Origin: Homalodisca vitripennis
Taxonomy: Eukaryota; Arthropoda; Insecta; Hemiptera; Cicadellidae
Reading direction: 5' to 3'
DNA length: 64,000 bases
NCBI RefSeq assembly: GCF_021130785.1
Contig: NC_060212.1
Coordinates: forward strand, 146,531,501 to 146,595,500
Part shown: positions 43,627 through 64,000 of the stretch, piece by piece
How the letters are laid out: each line of letters starts with the position of its first letter
Position numbering within the stretch: the stretch's first letter is position 1
Position numbers and translations under genes: made by a program
Notes under the pieces: generated by a model
What the model was told of the DNA's origin: nothing
What the model saw: only the letters and a program-made list of their open reading frames with translations
Database searches by the model: none

Positions 43627-44279
43627 ACTAGAGTAATAGCAATCATAATTGTACTATTATTTTAAAAGTTATACAGGTTTAAGAAGTATCAATACAGTTA
43701 CTAAAGGTGAAAATGAGTTAAAAGCACCCAATTTTTTGGGTTACATGGATTTACTTGATAATTTACTACATAACATCTCATCTGACCCTCAACTTTAATT
43801 TGAGTTGATATTTTTATACTTGGGCTATACTCGGTTTATATACCATCTACAAAAATAAAAAAGCAATCTCTTTGTTATTTAATAATCTTTATTTTTGCCT
43901 CTTACCATCATTATAGAACTTGCATTTTTTTTAGATATTTGCAAAAGAACGAATTTGTGAGCAAAAAACAACCACCTTTAGGCACCAATATCTCAAAAAG
44001 TGTTTACTGTTGAAACAATTCTTATAGAAAATCTTTTGCTTATAATTCGTCCCTCTCTCGAATGGTAATGTTATTTTTCACAAAAATATTTCGCTGGTGC
44101 TATTTCATTTCAAAATGCTATATAAATGCTAATAGCATCACTGGTGGATGCTTATTATACTGCAGCCCAGTGCAAAATTAGTTAACACTGTTTTGCGAAT
44201 ACATGTGAAAGCAATATTTGTGTCTCTAATTGTAACCTTATGTAATGTATATTTTTCAGGCTTAATTCCTGTTTTTAAA
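43627..44279 (+). other. spacer and Zwilch 5' region
   Basis: AT-rich. A convincing acceptor (TGTATATTTTTCAG, AG at 44258-44259) lies 20 bases before the Zwilch ATG. This suggests that a non-coding 5' exon exists upstream; I cannot place it. Confidence 0.4.
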
Positions 44280-60899
<16,620 letters not shown>

Positions 60900-63800
60900 G
60901 TGCAAAGTCATTCTTTCATAATTTGATGTACCGTGATATTTATACAACCACATATTCAACTCACCATCAGTACCTACTGTAACAGATCAATAATGGTTAA
61001 ATATTAAAACAGTTTGTGTCAAGAACGGTAAGTGGAAATTGAGAATAAATACAAGAAGGATGTTTGTCATTCAAATTGAACATATCGGTTTGGGTTAGAG
61101 GCTAAAGAGTTGCCGGTTTCCCTCCATTTTCGGTTTGTGTACTGGTTGTGTAAGCCACCACGTTTTGTGAGAAAGATCTCGGCCTGATTCCTTCTTCTTA
61201 ATTCTGAGACCGTAAGGGAAGCAGCACATATTAAAATTCTTTCCATTACTCTACATGTGATATCCAAATTTAATTTATACAATCTTGTATAATAATAATT
61301 GACTGTGTTAGAATGTATATGGTGTGACAAACAACAATTTAAATACCAAAATTGTATTTAATTTCAAATGAGACTCCCACACCTAAATTTGGTGTGCGCG
61401 TGCTATGCGTGTTTATAGAGAATGTTATAAGATATTCGGAATAGTAAATTCAATTCAACAAATTAATGATTTGAATGCTGAACACATTGCAAATGATTTA
61501 ATTTCCCAGTGAATGAAATAAGTTATATGAAACTCAACCAATATAATGGAGTATATTTGCTATTATAAAAGGAGTGTTGGAGCAGTTGGAAATACAGGTG
61601 AGTCTCATGCAACTAATATAAAGTGTATCACACGATACAAATAGTGAACATTATCATGTAACAAACAATTTGGTGATAAATGTTCTTCAAAATTGACAAT
61701 TAACTTATGATTTTTTTTATGATACAACGATAAGGAATCCTAAACATTAACACAGAATCCTTACTGACAACAATGAGGGGCTATTAACAAGAATTAAAAA
61801 CGGATCTACTTCACTACATGTAAGAAGGGTTCAAATGAATGGGTGTATCTTATCAGTACACACGTGGCCGAGGCAGTTATCACAGCTGACTACAGACGGA
61901 CCTGACTTTTGACCTTGCCTCCCTCCTCTTAATGTAACCCCCTTCACTAGCATAGATGCCTCTTGATGGATTATTTCCTTTTTTATTTTTATTTCATGAT
62001 ATTTCGTCATAAATCTTGGACTGACTATTACAAAAACTCTTAGTATGGCTTTTTGATTCTTAAAATACACCTTTTTGATTCCTGATCTTTTCACCTCTTT
62101 TAGTCTTTTCATTAAATTTTTGAAATATTTATGCTAGATAAATTTCAATGCCGTATTATGTACATACAGTATTTTTGACACGTGCGTGTATAAACTTGGT
62201 TGATGTTATATAAAATCACCTAAAGACAATCTGTCCAAAATTTCCAAGAAAGCAACTTGAGCCTTTGCACAAACTTATCTGCCCACGTAGGCTCATATCC
62301 TAGGCCACTTTAATTTTATGTTTATTGTTTTTTTTATGTAAACATTTAACTAGTATTAGGCCTAAGATAATTCAAACTTGTCCAAGATAATGGTAAAAAT
62401 GTCCAATTGGTTAAATAATTTAATTCTATCAAATGCAAAGTAACTAATTTTATATTTACTTATTGTGGATTTATTACTACATTTTATTTTTGTTTTTCTC
62501 AAGGAGTTGTAGCTTAATAAATATACTGCATGCATGTAAATATTTGGAAATAAACTATGATCTAATTCAATTCAATTTATTTCATCTGTACATGTTTTTG
62601 GCCTTGGCTATGGTCTTGTCCAATTCCTGATTTAATTCTGTAGAATGTGCTGATGACGAGTTCTCCCTTGAGATTTTTGCCAAACCATTACTGGCCATCT
62701 TTCATGTCACCGCTGTCGGTTAAACATAGATTTCACTCTCTCATAAATCATTATAACCTATTTCCCAAACAGTGTAATAAAATATTGTTAACTCTAGTTT
62801 AACAAAATTTTGTTTATTAGTAAAGCCACTTAATATTTTGTGGACATTGTGTTGTAACCGACATTTACGCTATTCTAAAATGCATCTATTATATCCGCCT
62901 TGGGTTATGAATCTCATTTTTTAACGCTAGATTTGGCAAAAGGCCCATTACAGCAGTAGATTCACGCTCTGAATCTGTAAAATTGTCTTGTAATGTTATT
63001 ATTTTGAAATAGTTTGCTCATGGTGGAAAGCAATGTCTATACTGAAGGTGACACAGGCCACGTAAGTTTAAGAACCAAGATCTTTAAAATTACTGCAAAC
63101 AATTCAAAACTCACCAAAAATTAAGTTTTGTTTTTTTATATTAGCTGCCAATATCCATTTTACATTTATACGTTTATAGACTGGTAGTAAAGGCATACTA
63201 ACTAAGTTTTTCGGTTACTAACAATAAAAATCATGATAAATTTTGGGATCACTGTGGAGAGCTTTCAGAGAGATTCTTGATTGTTTATATTAGTAAGTAC
63301 AAACAGTTATTCCCTTAACAGCTTTTGCTGACGACTAAAAAAAGAACCGCTGACGTGTTAATCCGTTTTGCAACAATGACCTGGTTTATTTTTTATCTGT
63401 GACAGTTGGCGATCAACAGTACGTAGTTCACTGTTTTGCCGCTAGATGGTGTGGGCATGCTGATTGGCTTACATCGAGATGTGTAGTTTGCTCGAATCAT
63501 AAAGTGCACAGAGAATTGAGACCTGTGCGTGATTGAGATTTAAATTTATGCACAGGTTTCCCGTAGCAAAAAAATGTTGTAAAATGTTGTAAAACTGGCA
63601 TTTACAAACGAGTGTATGCAGAAATATTTATATGTAATGTATATAATGCATGAAAAGGTGTTATATCTAGATTTGTATTTATCGAAAAAACAGTCAAGGA
63701 GGTGTTATTTTAATAATTTTTAGCTTAAAAATAATTATTTTGTATTTTTTGTAGTTTTGCATTATCTGGAGACCACGATTTTTTAATGAGTTTTTCAAAC

Positions 63801-64000
63801 CAGGAACCTAAAGAAAGTACATTATTAGAAAGAGCAGACTTTATTTGACTCACTGTGAAAATTGCAGGTCATTACGATTGGTTTTCATTTTCAGCCAGCC
63901 CCCAAAAGGAAGTGATCTAGGCAAAAATAGGAGGCCACTCTGTCTCTATCTACTACTTGTAATTACGCGATTCAACAAAAAGTAAGAACCGATCGTCATA
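60900..64000. other. rest of Zwilch intron 9, no further exon seen
   Basis: I looked for the C-terminal Zwilch exons (about 150 residues in human) and saw none, so they should lie past the window. Repeat-like content: ATTCAATTCAATTTATTTC near 62565 (retrotransposon tail type) and a copy of the 47.5 kb MITE family at 63765-63960. Confidence 0.5.
63765..63960 (+). repeat. diverged copy of the GGTACTTTGG MITE family
   Basis: Shares TTATCTGGAGACCAC, GCAGACTTTATTTGACTCAC, GTGAAAATTGCAGGTCATTA, CCCAAAAGGAAGTGATCT and GGAGGCCACTCTGTC with the copies at 45.6 and 47.5 kb. Confidence 0.6.

Noticed and set aside
43446..43646. 66-codon minus ORF ending in alternating Ile/Tyr
   Set aside because: Runs through a TA microsatellite and a MITE end.

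Overview
The window is AT-rich animal DNA of insect type. It has two intron-rich protein genes buried in introns full of mariner, piggyBac-type, hAT-type and non-LTR retrotransposon remains. The repeat repertoire would suit a hemipteran, but I cannot fix the species from sequence alone.

Layout. Positions 1-6900 hold no gene I can name. There is a weak pair of candidate terminal exons at 1994-2615 on the plus strand and a LINE 3' fragment at 4.1-4.7 kb. From 6990 to 38136 on the minus strand lies a complete 13-exon DHX35 gene (spliceosome-associated DEAH-type RNA helicase). Its splice phases all agree and give 700 residues. Its largest intron (20871-30546) holds a LINE, itself split by a 4.56 kb TTAA-flanked insertion. 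Other introns hold a mariner, a mariner fragment, a 675 bp piggyBac-type MITE and a jockey-like fragment.

From 38.1 to 44.3 kb is the spacer between the two divergent genes. It contains an unrecognised 109-codon exon-like ORF (39233-39559), a LINE fragment, and two opposed hAT-type MITEs that form a 1.2 kb inverted repeat. From 44280 onward on the plus strand lies Zwilch, the RZZ-complex kinetochore protein of the spindle checkpoint. Nine exons are visible, covering about three quarters of the protein; the C-terminal exons must lie beyond position 64000.

The most unusual signal is that coding exons or exon edges of both genes have been copied in tandem. DHX35 exon 3 has its acceptor and first ~28 codons present four times at an exact 115 bp period. 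Zwilch exon 5 is present twice at a 150 bp period, with the second donor lost. The start of Zwilch exon 7 is present about three times, and a mariner sits in the middle copy. Other items are a DEVH box in DHX35, a probable frameshift with a possible GC-AG donor in Zwilch exon 4, and a 48 bp TTAA-flanked palindrome. I found no clear tRNA, rRNA or CRISPR, and no previously unknown multi-gene system.
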